Assembly: GCA_012960975.1 (NCBI GenBank)
Contig: DUAE01000033.1
Location: 43,337-107,336 of the forward strand
DNA: 64,000 nucleotides
Direction of reading: 5' to 3'
From: Candidatus Poseidoniales archaeon
Lineage (GTDB): Archaea > Thermoplasmatota > Poseidoniia > Poseidoniales > Thalassarchaeaceae
The notes under the pieces are model-generated. The model saw only the letters and a list, made by a program, of their open reading frames with translations. It searched no databases and had not been told where the DNA came from. The translations under genes and the position numbers were made by a program. Position 1 is the stretch's first letter; every line of letters begins with the position of its first letter. Shown piece after piece: positions 47,089 to 57,470 of the stretch.

Positions 47089-48297
47089 GTGGAGAAAGGA
47101 GTATCTGTCGAGCGTGCCATTGAATTGGCTTGTAAATCGACAATGAATTTAGGTACTGAAACAGTCGACTTATCAAAATTGTATGGTCGCACCCTTGCCG
47201 AATCGTTGAACTCAAAAGTTGACGACCCACGATTCGATAACTCCGCAATGGATGGATGGGCAGTATGTTCTTCAGATTTTTTGAATGAAATTACAGTTTT
47301 GAAAATAGTGGGTACAAGTAAAGCAGGAGGCAAACAACCACCTGAAATCAGAACAGGTCAGGCTTGCCAAATTATGACAGGAGCCCCAATGCCTGCTGGC
47401 GCCGATGCGATTGTCGTCGTCGAAAATAGTCAAGTCAAGGGTGACAAAGTTACTTTGATCGGCCCAGCGAACAAGAATTACATTCGTAAAAAGTCGGAAA
47501 ATTTGTTGAGGGGGGAAGAAACCCTATCTGCAGGTACAAGAATGTCCGCGGCATCGATTTCCCTGACGGCGACGATGGGTTTCGCCGAGGTTAAAGTAGT
47601 AAAAAAACCAAAAATTGCAATTATTAGTACTGGTGATGAACTTAAATCTCCAGGCGCTGAGTTATTGCCTGGTGAAATTTACGAGTCTAACTCATATGGA
47701 ATTAGTGTATTAATTGATAAAATGGGTGGCCATGCGATTCGATTTGAACCAGTAACAGATTCAGTCAATTCCCTAAGGGAGGCACTGACTGCCGCTGCAT
47801 CTGAATGCGATGCTATTTTGACTAGTGGTGGAGTTAGTATGGGCGAATGGGATTTCGTAAGAAAATTAATGGAGGAAGAGGGCGATATGAAATTCTGGCG
47901 AATCCAAATGCGTCCTGGAGGGCCGCCCCTTTTTGGTGAATGGAATGGCGTACCAATTTTTGGATTACCCGGAAATCCTGTAAGCAGCCACGTCGTCTTT
48001 TTGATGATAGTGGCACCATGGATTTCTTTTAATTTAGGTTCAGGGGCGCACGCAAACGCTCTTGGTAAATATGTGCGGGCGAAATTACAAGATCCAATCG
48101 CAGGGGCAAAAAATAAAATTTGTTTGCGACGAATCAAAATTACTTCTAAAAACGACGAATTAATTGCTACTACGCACACCCATCAAGGTAGTGGCAATAT
48201 ACACAGTCTAGTCGCTCACAATGCGCTATCTATCCTCCCCCCTGGCATCGATGCAAGGGCAGGAGAAAATATTGATGCTTTCTGGTGGAACGAATAA
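47089..48297 (+). CDS. moeA: Molybdopterin molybdotransferase
   Basis: DNSAMDGWAV, GQACQIMTGAPMPAGADAIVVVE, IISTGDEL, ILTSGGVSMGEWDFV, FGLPGNPVSSHVVF. Confidence 0.94.
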   Translation: MEKGVSVERAIELACKSTMNLGTETVDLSKLYGRTLAESLNSKVDDPRFDNSAMDGWAVCSSDFLNEITVLKIVGTSKAGGKQPPEIRTGQACQIMTGAPMPAGADAIVVVENSQVKGDKVTLIGPANKNYIRKKSENLLRGEETLSAGTRMSAASISLTATMGFAEVKVVKKPKIAIISTGDELKSPGAELLPGEIYESNSYGISVLIDKMGGHAIRFEPVTDSVNSLREALTAAASECDAILTSGGVSMGEWDFVRKLMEEEGDMKFWRIQMRPGGPPLFGEWNGVPIFGLPGNPVSSHVVFLMIVAPWISFNLGSGAHANALGKYVRAKLQDPIAGAKNKICLRRIKITSKNDELIATTHTHQGSGNIHSLVAHNALSILPPGIDARAGENIDAFWWNE

Positions 48298-48369
48298 TTT
48301 TATTATTCTTTGAACCATGAATTCAAGGGCAGCCAATATCACGCTTAACCTGCGCGAGGGGATTAGGAC

Positions 48370-51351
48370 GTGGCGGACGAGAATAATAATCGCCACTTAG
48401 ATCGGGGGTGGATCGAGGTTCGCGGCGCTCGAACTCATAATCTGAAGAATATCGACGTTAGTATTCCACGAGGAAAATTTGTCGTGATTTCTGGTGTTTC
48501 GGGTAGTGGAAAATCTAGCTTAGCATTTGATACACTCTATGCTGAAGGGCAGCGGCGGTATGTCGAAAGTTTGAGCTCATACGCCAGACAATTCCTTGGA
48601 CAAATGAAAAAGCCAGATTGCGACTCTATCGAGGGGCTCTCTCCTGCAATCAGTATCGATCAAAAACAAGGAAGCCATAACCCTCGCTCAACCGTTGCAA
48701 CAGTTACTGAAATTATGGATTATATGCGACTGCTATGGGCTCGAGTAGGGATTCCTCATTGCCCCGAATGTGGCGATGAGGTTGCCCGTCGAACCGTCCA
48801 AGAAATTGTTGATGATGTTTTGTGGCGATTCGAAGGTCACGCGGTTGCAGTGTGGAGCCCAGTAATCCGTAATCGAAAAGGCACACACGCAGATTTGTTT
48901 TCAGGATTAGTCGAGCAGGGTTATCTTGAAGGAGTGGTAAATGGGCGAGAGGTTAGTTTTGAAAATCCCCCCATTTTAGAAAAAAATCTTCGTCACGATA
49001 TCGATGTCAGAATCGATCGATTACGATTGATTAGAGAGAATCGACAGCGCCTAACCGAGGGGGTTGAAACAGGAATAAGGCTTGGTGGCGGCACCATTGC
49101 AGTTGAAAGTCTTGAATCGGTCAAACCAGAGGAGGGCTCTGATATTTCTGACCAAAAATTCAAAACCCAACAAGGTGAAAAAATCCCCTATTCCGAAGAA
49201 TTTGCTTGTCCAAAACACGGGGCATTTTTGCCAGAAATGACACCGCGTGTATTTTCTTTCAACAACCCATTGGGAGCTTGCCCAACCTGTCAAGGATTGG
49301 GCATACAGAGGGAATTTTCCGCGGATCTAGTAATCGATCGAACAGCAACAGTTGCTGAAGGATGCATTAGACCATTTCGTAGCTCGATGATGTCGGGGTG
49401 GTATCGCACGCAAATGAAACATGTTTGCGAACATTATGGATACTCACCCGACATCAGATTTGGTGAATTGGATGAAGATGCCCAAGATGTGTTATTGCAT
49501 GGGAGTGGAAGTACAGCAATACACTTCGAATTTACTTCTGAAAAAGGTTCCTCCTATCGAATGGTAAGGCCCTGGGAAGGTGTGTTTGCTCGCATTCGTC
49601 GAACTTATACTGAAACCGGCTCAGACAGAACCCGTTCTCGCTTGGCAGCTTTCATGAATGATGAGCCATGCCTGGATTGCGATGGCCAAAAATTCAATTC
49701 CGCGGTTAGCCGAGTAACGGTCGGTAAAGTATCACTTCCCGCAATTTCTTCTTGTAGTGTCCTAGAAGCCTTAGCGGTTGTTCAGCATTGGCGCTCGGGC
49801 GAGTCTGATGAAACATGGAAAAAACTCGATAGACAAAAACCAAACAGCCCGACGATATCACAAGCCGAACAACTTGACGAGCGTTCGATCTTCATAGGTA
49901 CGGAAATTATCAAGGAAATTGAATCACGATTGAAATTTCTCGCTCAAGTCGGCCTAGACTATCTTACTCTAGATAGAAGGGCGAGCACATTATCTGGCGG
50001 CGAGTCTCAACGAATTCGCCTTGCTACTCAAATCGGAACGAGATTAACGGGGGTTATGTATGTACTCGACGAACCGAGTATAGGGCTACACCCACGTGAT
50101 AATGGGCGACTTCTAGAGACACTCCGCGAACTCACAACTCTTGGCAATACATTGCTTGTAGTTGAGCATGATGAGGCAACTTTGCGCCAAGCAGATTGGC
50201 TAGTTGACATCGGCCCCGGGGCCGGTAAACAAGGTGGTCGGGTACTCGTGAGTGGCGACATCGATGAATTATTATCACACAAAGAAAGCGTGACTGGGGC
50301 CTACTTGTCTGGTAAAAAGTCAATTCCAATACCAAAAGATAGAATCAAACCAACGAAAGATATGTGGCTAAAGATTAACGGAGCTAGGCAGAATAATCTT
50401 CAAGATATTGATGTTGCAATTCCGCTTGGTTGCATGGTCTCAATTACAGGAGTTTCCGGCTCAGGTAAATCCTCCCTAATCGCTTCCACACTTGCCCCCG
50501 CTCTATTGAGAGCCTTACACGGAAGTGACAGCTCACCTGGAAAACACGATTCCATCGAGGGCGTCGAACATATTGACAAAACCATAGTCATCAACCAAGC
50601 TCCCATTGGCCGCACCCCTCGTTCGAATGCTGCTACTTATACGGGGGCATTTGGGCCGATTAGAGATCTATTTACTGAAACAATCCTTGCGAAAGAGAGA
50701 GGATACAAACCAGGTCAATTTTCTTTCAATGTCAAAGGAGGGAGGTGCGAATCTTGCAAAGGAGCAGGTTCGATGAAACTTGAAATGAATTTCCTTCCCG
50801 ATGTTTGGGTAACTTGCGATATCTGTAAAGGAAAGCGCTATACTAGGGAAACATTGGAAGTGACTTGGAGAGGAAAAACCATACATGAAGTTCTAGAAAT
50901 GTCAGTGGTAGAATCTTGTGAATTTTTCAAAAATCAAAAAAGAATTTATCGAATTCTTTCAACTTTAGAAGATGTTGGTTTAGGATATATTCGGCTCGGC
51001 CAGCCAGCAACAACACTCTCTGGTGGTGAGGCACAACGAGTAAAATTAGCAAGTGAATTACATCGGCCAACTCGAAGCCACACAATCTACATTCTAGATG
51101 AGCCGACGACCGGACTCTCTATGGCGGACGTTCACCAATTGATCGAAGTTCTTTTGCGGCTTCGCAGAAATGGCCACACAGTAATTGTCATCGAACACCA
51201 CTTAGATGTCGTCAAATGCGCCGATTGGGTCATTGATCTTGGCCCAGAGGGCGGCGAAATGGGCGGCTATATCGTTGCCGAAGGCACTCCAGAAGACATC
51301 GCGAACAATCCAGCGAGCCACACTGGAAAGCATCTTTTAGATATGATTTGA
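48370..51351 (+). CDS. uvrA: Excinuclease ABC subunit A
   Basis: GVSGSGKSSLAFDTLYAEGQRRYVESLSSYARQFLGQM, LSGGESQRIRLA, VLDEPSIGLHPRDN, GRCESCKGAG, ILDEPTTGLS. Confidence 0.97.
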   Translation: MADENNNRHLDRGWIEVRGARTHNLKNIDVSIPRGKFVVISGVSGSGKSSLAFDTLYAEGQRRYVESLSSYARQFLGQMKKPDCDSIEGLSPAISIDQKQGSHNPRSTVATVTEIMDYMRLLWARVGIPHCPECGDEVARRTVQEIVDDVLWRFEGHAVAVWSPVIRNRKGTHADLFSGLVEQGYLEGVVNGREVSFENPPILEKNLRHDIDVRIDRLRLIRENRQRLTEGVETGIRLGGGTIAVESLESVKPEEGSDISDQKFKTQQGEKIPYSEEFACPKHGAFLPEMTPRVFSFNNPLGACPTCQGLGIQREFSADLVIDRTATVAEGCIRPFRSSMMSGWYRTQMKHVCEHYGYSPDIRFGELDEDAQDVLLHGSGSTAIHFEFTSEKGSSYRMVRPWEGVFARIRRTYTETGSDRTRSRLAAFMNDEPCLDCDGQKFNSAVSRVTVGKVSLPAISSCSVLEALAVVQHWRSGESDETWKKLDRQKPNSPTISQAEQLDERSIFIGTEIIKEIESRLKFLAQVGLDYLTLDRRASTLSGGESQRIRLATQIGTRLTGVMYVLDEPSIGLHPRDNGRLLETLRELTTLGNTLLVVEHDEATLRQADWLVDIGPGAGKQGGRVLVSGDIDELLSHKESVTGAYLSGKKSIPIPKDRIKPTKDMWLKINGARQNNLQDIDVAIPLGCMVSITGVSGSGKSSLIASTLAPALLRALHGSDSSPGKHDSIEGVEHIDKTIVINQAPIGRTPRSNAATYTGAFGPIRDLFTETILAKERGYKPGQFSFNVKGGRCESCKGAGSMKLEMNFLPDVWVTCDICKGKRYTRETLEVTWRGKTIHEVLEMSVVESCEFFKNQKRIYRILSTLEDVGLGYIRLGQPATTLSGGEAQRVKLASELHRPTRSHTIYILDEPTTGLSMADVHQLIEVLLRLRRNGHTVIVIEHHLDVVKCADWVIDLGPEGGEMGGYIVAEGTPEDIANNPASHTGKHLLDMI

Positions 51352-51400
51352 GTATCTAGGTAGGCATAAGCCTTGAGAAGGTAGGGGGGGGCGCTTCTGT

Positions 51401-52144
51401 TTGATGTACCGTTCAGGTAACCCTGCCCTTTCAGACTCGACCTTTGATAAATCAAACTATCAGGACTCAACCTGGTGGGACGATAATTCTCAATTCATGA
51501 GTATTGAAGGGACTGTTGAAAAAACCACAATTTTATTGCTTATCACAACAACTCTAGCAATTGCAACCTACTTATTCATGCCCGTTCTTGCTATCATAGG
51601 CTTCATTGGTGGATTCATTCTCGTAATGATAATTGTTTTTTCTGGTTCAACCAATCCATTCTTGATTTGTAGTTATGCAGCCTTCGAAGGGTTGGCATTA
51701 GGAGGCATCACACGAGTTTTTGAAACATATGCCGGCTATCCTGGGATGGGAATACTTGCAGCAGCTCTAACTTTCCTTATATTAGGTGCAATGTTGTTGA
51801 TTTATCGGGCAAAAATTATCCAATGGGATCGAAATCTCGCCATCGCAGTATCTTCAGCTCTCCTTGCAATAATCCTAATTTATCTAATTTCTTTTATTGG
51901 ACTGTTTCTTGGTTTTGAGGTGCCTTTGATTCATGGAAGTGGACCAATAGGCATTGGTTTTTCTCTTTTCGTCATTGGGATAGGTGCGCTATGTCTTGTA
52001 GCAGACTTCGATTTTATTGAGAAAGGAATAGAGAGAGGGGCGCCCAAGCAACTTGAGTGGCGTGCCGCTTTCGGCCTAATGGTTACATTAATTTGGCTGT
52101 ATATTGAAATTCTCAGACTTCTCTCAAAACTATCAAGGCGCTGA
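51401..52144 (+). CDS. Bax inhibitor-1/YccA-like membrane protein
   Basis: NPALSDSTFD...MSIEGTVEKTTILLLITTTLA; seven-TM-like pattern; terminal EWRAAFGLMVTLIWLYIEILRLL. Confidence 0.85.
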   Translation: MMYRSGNPALSDSTFDKSNYQDSTWWDDNSQFMSIEGTVEKTTILLLITTTLAIATYLFMPVLAIIGFIGGFILVMIIVFSGSTNPFLICSYAAFEGLALGGITRVFETYAGYPGMGILAAALTFLILGAMLLIYRAKIIQWDRNLAIAVSSALLAIILIYLISFIGLFLGFEVPLIHGSGPIGIGFSLFVIGIGALCLVADFDFIEKGIERGAPKQLEWRAAFGLMVTLIWLYIEILRLLSKLSRR

Positions 52145-52148
52145 GTGA

Positions 52149-52787
52149 ATGGAAATTGAACCAATACTCACCTTAGCTTTAGCCGGAACCACACTCGGCG
52201 TTGTTGAAGGAATAAAACCAGGTCCACTATTGACAATGGTATTTCGAGAAACTCTTTCCGGCGGTTTCAAGGCCGGTCTTTGGACTGCTGCAGCGCCAAT
52301 ATTCACTGATGGCCCACTAATTATTGTCAGCCTAATTGCGGCCGGGTGGTTAGCAACAAATCCGGCCGCCTTACTCATTATTTCAGTCGTAGGAGCACTT
52401 TTCCTCACTAAAATGGGGGTTGATTGTTTCAGTATTGAACCACCCAATTTAGACATAGGGCAAAAAGACACATCAAATTCCTTCAAACGAGGCATATTGA
52501 CGAATTTACTGAACCCTAATGTGTATGTATTTTGGTTCCTCATTGGCGGCCCTTTGATGGCTCTATATGTTGAGGTTGAACCACTTGCTCCTATTGCATA
52601 TGCTTTGACCTTCCTTCTTTCGATAATTATTACAAAATCAATTATCGCCCTTATTCTTGATAGGACGAGGGGAAATTTTTCCGAGAAGGGCTATCGAACG
52701 GCCCTCAGGGTATGCGGAATTCTCATGCTCGGCTTTTCAGCCGGCTATCTTTGGCAGGCTTGGTTATTGGCTCCGCAAGTTTTATGA
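52149..52787 (+). CDS. LysE-family translocator
   Basis: GIKPGPLLTMV, GILTNLLNPNVYVFWFLIGGP; TM pattern. Confidence 0.8.
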   Translation: MEIEPILTLALAGTTLGVVEGIKPGPLLTMVFRETLSGGFKAGLWTAAAPIFTDGPLIIVSLIAAGWLATNPAALLIISVVGALFLTKMGVDCFSIEPPNLDIGQKDTSNSFKRGILTNLLNPNVYVFWFLIGGPLMALYVEVEPLAPIAYALTFLLSIIITKSIIALILDRTRGNFSEKGYRTALRVCGILMLGFSAGYLWQAWLLAPQVL

Positions 52788-53303
52788 TTGTTTAACGTCG
52801 ATTAAAACGATTTGACATTCACGGCAGCGATATCTTCCTCTTCCTCTGCGAGTACGCTGATGCTCTTTGGAGCACTGAGTGCACGTCCACAGCCATTTCG
52901 CGGCTCTTTTATGCAAATGAGTTCCAAATGATTTACCCATACCTCTGGCTTGGAGATCGGGCCACAGCGCCTCAAGATCTCGAAAAGTCTTGTCGTGACC
53001 AGCAAATCCAAGTGCGTGTAGAAATTCATGATAGAGTAGGAATGCAGCATATCGTTGCCAATCATTGGTTAATGCCGCCGGATGAACATCGACACATCGC
53101 ACATCGACCGGCCCTGAAATCTCTGATTTTCTCACCCCTTTCTGGTATCGACACACAGCATGGAGGCGTTTTGCATCTCTGCGAAGCCGCCCGAGAGGGA
53201 TATTTTGTAGTTCATTCACAGGAAGTAAACTGAGTTGAGGGATTTGATGCATGGTGTGAACCACATTTCTGGCAAGTCTAGTTAGTATCTTCTCATCATC
53301 CAT
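52782..53303 (-). CDS. SprT-like zinc metallopeptidase domain protein
   Basis: LLYHEFLHALGFAGHDKTFRDLE (HExxH-like) and C-terminal CTQC...CREC zinc ribbon. Confidence 0.8.
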   Translation of the reverse strand: MDDEKILTRLARNVVHTMHQIPQLSLLPVNELQNIPLGRLRRDAKRLHAVCRYQKGVRKSEISGPVDVRCVDVHPAALTNDWQRYAAFLLYHEFLHALGFAGHDKTFRDLEALWPDLQARGMGKSFGTHLHKRAAKWLWTCTQCSKEHQRTRRGRGRYRCRECQIVLIDVKQS

Positions 53304-53333
53304 TCACTAACCCCTCATTAATGCCAAATTATT

Positions 53334-54797
53334 TTAGGCGGACAAAGTAAGATTACCACCAAACGGCATCGGATCTAATGGTCCCATATCATTTCTCAAA
53401 CTCGGTCCAATTGTGAACGTTGCGAAAATCCCCTCATCAACAATATTATGGGATAATCCAAACCATGGGCGACCAAATTGGTCGATAAGAATATCAATAA
53501 AATCTCCAAATCCTCCGCACCGATTGTACCCACAATCTGCAGTAGTATCCAAAGGGTCTCCAATATCATTAATTTGAACGGTAGTAATCAATGGATTTGG
53601 ATTGAAAGCATCTGTAATCACTGAAATATATCCGTTCCATGTATTGTTCCCAGTATCTCCAAGATAAGCGAAAGCCACTCGCCCTTCTGCACCAGCAGCG
53701 AGAGCAGGAAATCCCGTGCCAATTAGCCCGGCGGGCGGGGCAATCATCATCGGATCAGACCAAGTATCACCTTCGTCTCTCGAATAGGAATAATATGGCA
53801 AATTGTCTACGCCCATCCACATCGCGTGCAGATTGTTATTTTCGTCCGGATGAATTTGAGCCTCTTCTGCATTCCAAGTGGCAGCTGTGCCAGTGGTTTC
53901 AGTTGGTAATGGGTGCTCAGTCCACGTTAGTCCGCCGTTTTTGCTACGGTAAATTGAATATCCTTCACCGCTGCATCCAGGATTCCCACGATAGAAATTT
54001 CCATCATTGGCGCCAATCATATGGCCAGTCAACCCCCCGCTATTACAATCGACGGGTGCTCCAGAAACTTCGGGCCCCCAAGTCAAACCCCCATCTTGAC
54101 TAGTGGAGCAAATTGGGTGTGGGTAATTGCCGTTAACACAGAATACCCATGTTGTTTCATGGGCTAATGCATTATATGGTGAAGACGCAATTGTTTGATG
54201 ATCTTGGACTGACCAACCAGTCGCAATAGAAGGCGGACTCCATGAATCACCATCGTCATCTGACCATTCCACTGTCATACCCAACAATGCATGCATATCG
54301 AATTTCATGATACGATCCGTCCATGGATCAACATAGACATAGGGATCATTCGAATTTGCAACAGGAGCCGTGGGCGGGTCGTATACATCTACACAAGCAT
54401 AATTTGATTTTTCGCTTAATCCAATTAATCCTGAACATTGTACGATAGCAGTTGCACCATTTTGTCCATTACCCCAACTGCTGATGTAGAGATTATTTGT
54501 CGAAGTAATCCCAATTGTCGGCTCGAAAGTTGTCATCCCAATCCCATAATATGTTCCTTGTGCACAATAAGGGGCATTATTGTCGACCAAAATTTCTGAA
54601 CCATTAATCACCGTCGAAATATTGGTCGCATCGGTCGCATTAGCAAAATGATACCATGTAGTTTGTACAATTCCCATTTCACATAGGTCGTCAAAAACAC
54701 TCTCTACCTTCACAGATTTAGGCGAATTATCACCAAAACACCCGGCGACAGCAGGCCCAATAAGTAAGAGAACGAAGGCAATCGCTGTGGTCTTCAC
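53334..54797 (-). CDS. Sialidase/BNR-repeat-like lipoprotein
   Basis: Lipobox VAGCFGDN; Asp-boxes SDDDGDSWSPP, SQDGGLTWGPE, SKNGGLTWTEH, SRDEGDTWSDP. Confidence 0.88.
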   Translation of the reverse strand: MKTTAIAFVLLLIGPAVAGCFGDNSPKSVKVESVFDDLCEMGIVQTTWYHFANATDATNISTVINGSEILVDNNAPYCAQGTYYGIGMTTFEPTIGITSTNNLYISSWGNGQNGATAIVQCSGLIGLSEKSNYACVDVYDPPTAPVANSNDPYVYVDPWTDRIMKFDMHALLGMTVEWSDDDGDSWSPPSIATGWSVQDHQTIASSPYNALAHETTWVFCVNGNYPHPICSTSQDGGLTWGPEVSGAPVDCNSGGLTGHMIGANDGNFYRGNPGCSGEGYSIYRSKNGGLTWTEHPLPTETTGTAATWNAEEAQIHPDENNNLHAMWMGVDNLPYYSYSRDEGDTWSDPMMIAPPAGLIGTGFPALAAGAEGRVAFAYLGDTGNNTWNGYISVITDAFNPNPLITTVQINDIGDPLDTTADCGYNRCGGFGDFIDILIDQFGRPWFGLSHNIVDEGIFATFTIGPSLRNDMGPLDPMPFGGNLTLSA

Positions 54798-54842
54798 AGC
54801 CTTCGCTGACCCATCGGCTACATCAGATAACCGGAAAAAACA

Positions 54843-56375
54843 TTATCCCATTAGTCGAGTAGAATTTCCACCCAAAGGCAATTCGGGTAAAGCCCGAAGT
54901 TCACCATAAAGGGCAGGGCCCGAAATAAAAGTCCCAATGATTGCCTCTGCGAACCCACCAGCGTTGTGTGCCAAAGCGATCCAAGGTCTTCCCTCATCAT
55001 CGATTTCAACATCGATGAAATCACCGAAACCACCACAACGAACATTCCCACAATCAGAAGTTATGTCCAACGGATCGCTTTCAAGATTAACTGCAACGCT
55101 AGTGATTAAAGGATGTTCAGCAAAAGCATCAGTCATTACAGCCATGTATCCACCCCATCCACAAGCAGCACCGGATGTTGTATTATTAGCCTCATTACAA
55201 TCATTTATCTCTCCGATATATCCAATGACGACACGGCCCGAATCACCCGCAAATATTGTTGGAAAACCTGTTTCTTTCACTCCCGGGGCAGCGACCATCA
55301 TTGGTTCGGACCAAGTAGCACCTTGGTCCTGGGAATATGCATACCAAGGCATTTCATCGGTAGAAATCCAAGTGGTATGAACAGCCCCCCCTTCATCTAC
55401 GGCAACAGCAACTTCGTGAGAATGCCAACCTTGTTGCATCCCAATCTCAGTTGTAATTGTGTGCTCAGTCCAAGAATAGCCACCATCTAAGGAGCGGTAC
55501 ACCGCAGGGCCTTCACAAGATGGGTTTCCTCGGTAAACCGATCCATCTGAACCACCAGCAACATGCCCGTGCAAGCCCGAACACTGAGGATAACTTTCAA
55601 TTGGGTAACCAATTTGTTGAACATCCCAAGTATGGCCGCCATCGAGTGAGCGAGAACATTGTGCTCCATTGGCCGATGAACCGGTGTTGATGCAATAGAC
55701 ATAGATGACTTCGTGGAAAGCAGTAACTCCCGGGGGCGCAGGCATTGAAGCTATACTCTGGTGATCTTGAGGTTGGTAGTATCCTTCGACAGTAAATGGC
55801 ACAGACCAGGAATCTCCATCATTATCTGAATATTCAACAAACATCGCTGCTAAAACATGCATATCGAATTTGATAATTCGATCGGTGAATTTGTCGACAT
55901 ACAAGTAAGGGTCATTCGAATTTGGGGTCTGTCCACTATCATCATCTATTGCTCCGAATGGGCCTACATCTTCCCATGTTTGGCCCTGATCATTGGATCT
56001 GATAATATGTGTACCATCGCCCAAACCATTGTAATTCGTAAATAAAATAGCCCCAGATGAAGTTACTCCAATCGTCGGCTCAAAGGTATCATAACCAGTT
56101 CCATAATACGTGCCAGAAGAGAAATAGGGGGTAGAATTTCCACTAAGATTAGCCGTGATATTCGCTGCAGAGACCGCCGTAGGATTTGTTGCATCAATCG
56201 CTAAAGGAGAATCAACAGTCCCAGGATAATGGTACCAAGTTGTACTCGAGACGGCGCCTTCTTCGAAAACGAAGGGGCCCCTCTGTTCTTGTGCCGGATC
56301 ATCATCTTCTCCAAAACAGCCGGCGAAAACTGGTGAAATAAACAACAGTGCAACAAGCACGGCTAGGTTACGCAT
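54843..56375 (-). CDS. Sialidase/BNR-repeat-like lipoprotein (paralog of preceding)
   Basis: Lipobox FAGCFGED; Asp-boxes SNDQGQTWEDV, SDNDGDSWSVP, SLDGGHTWDVQ, SLDGGYSWTEH, SQDQGATWSEP. Confidence 0.88.
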   Translation of the reverse strand: MRNLAVLVALLFISPVFAGCFGEDDDPAQEQRGPFVFEEGAVSSTTWYHYPGTVDSPLAIDATNPTAVSAANITANLSGNSTPYFSSGTYYGTGYDTFEPTIGVTSSGAILFTNYNGLGDGTHIIRSNDQGQTWEDVGPFGAIDDDSGQTPNSNDPYLYVDKFTDRIIKFDMHVLAAMFVEYSDNDGDSWSVPFTVEGYYQPQDHQSIASMPAPPGVTAFHEVIYVYCINTGSSANGAQCSRSLDGGHTWDVQQIGYPIESYPQCSGLHGHVAGGSDGSVYRGNPSCEGPAVYRSLDGGYSWTEHTITTEIGMQQGWHSHEVAVAVDEGGAVHTTWISTDEMPWYAYSQDQGATWSEPMMVAAPGVKETGFPTIFAGDSGRVVIGYIGEINDCNEANNTTSGAACGWGGYMAVMTDAFAEHPLITSVAVNLESDPLDITSDCGNVRCGGFGDFIDVEIDDEGRPWIALAHNAGGFAEAIIGTFISGPALYGELRALPELPLGGNSTRLMG

Positions 56376-56425
56376 TGAATCCGCGTCAGAACCATGCCTC
56401 TAAATCTAACCGAATTGTTGAGCGA

Positions 56426-57457
56426 CTAGACCCAGTCATTTTCGATTACTCTCTCAGCTGCCGCTAGGATTGAATCGGCAGGTGAAATCCAATCCATCCC
56501 TAGGTCTTTTTTGGCAGGGAAAGAATCCCAATATATTTTTTTCTTTAGATGACTCCTAGCCCATGACACACTGATTTTTGGATGGAACAAAGCAGCAATC
56601 AAAGCAAGTGGGTAGGGTAGTTCAAATGAAGGCAAACTCATGTCTGGATATTGAGATTTGAGCAGTTTAGCCATCTCTCTCATTGAAACATCTCCTGCGG
56701 TTACAAGATAGCGACCCCCATCTTCCCCCCCGCTCAATGCTCTGACATGTGCTTCAGCGACATCTCGAACGTCTACAACATTGATTTGCATGGGTAGGAC
56801 AACAGGCATCTCTCGCCTCAACACACTCATCATCAGGGCAAGAGATCCCCGGAGATGGCGGGTTGACATCGGCGGGCCAAATACCATACAAGGATGAATT
56901 GTAACCAATCTTTTCCTTGATTCAACTGATTTTTGAGAGTACCAATTTCGGACAATTCGTTCAGAACTTACTTTTGCCAATCCATATGGATTATTTTCCA
57001 GCGTTGCGTCGTCTGCCCATGTTTCACTAGTTAGCGTAGTTCCATTTTTCCATTTAGTTGGCCTTATCGCTGCGGTCGAAGAAGTGTGAATAAGGCATCT
57101 AACTGAATCACTATTATCGATTGCAGCGACTATGTTTTGGGTTCCGATTACGCTGGGGTCCACAATTTTCAATTGCGGGTTTGACGACATTATCATCACA
57201 GCGGCCGCTGTGTGGATGACTTCTTCTGCCCCCAAAATTGCATTATTGACCGAATCAATATCAAACAAATCCATTTCAACAATTTCTAATGACCCTCCTC
57301 GACCAATCTCTAGCGCTTCTAAATGAGCCACTCTGTCAGGGTCTGAAGAATCTCGGACGGTAGCTCTAACATGCCTTCCGCGGCGCAGCAAGTTAGAAAC
57401 AATGTGACTACCAATATATCCACTCGCACCGGTTACAACAACAATATTCGAAGCCAT
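56426..57457 (-). CDS. NAD(P)-dependent epimerase/dehydratase (extended SDR)
   Basis: VVTGASGYIGSHIVSNLL, YGLAKVSSERIV, VDVRDVAEAHVRAL; internal Met start. Confidence 0.88.
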   Translation of the reverse strand: MASNIVVVTGASGYIGSHIVSNLLRRGRHVRATVRDSSDPDRVAHLEALEIGRGGSLEIVEMDLFDIDSVNNAILGAEEVIHTAAAVMIMSSNPQLKIVDPSVIGTQNIVAAIDNSDSVRCLIHTSSTAAIRPTKWKNGTTLTSETWADDATLENNPYGLAKVSSERIVRNWYSQKSVESRKRLVTIHPCMVFGPPMSTRHLRGSLALMMSVLRREMPVVLPMQINVVDVRDVAEAHVRALSGGEDGGRYLVTAGDVSMREMAKLLKSQYPDMSLPSFELPYPLALIAALFHPKISVSWARSHLKKKIYWDSFPAKKDLGMDWISPADSILAAAERVIENDWV

Positions 57458-57470
57458 AACCAACGCACCA

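Noticed and set aside
1210-48297. Molybdenum cofactor gene cluster (mobA, MOSC, moeA)
   Set aside because: The three genes are spread over 47 kb with unrelated genes between; no cluster can be claimed.
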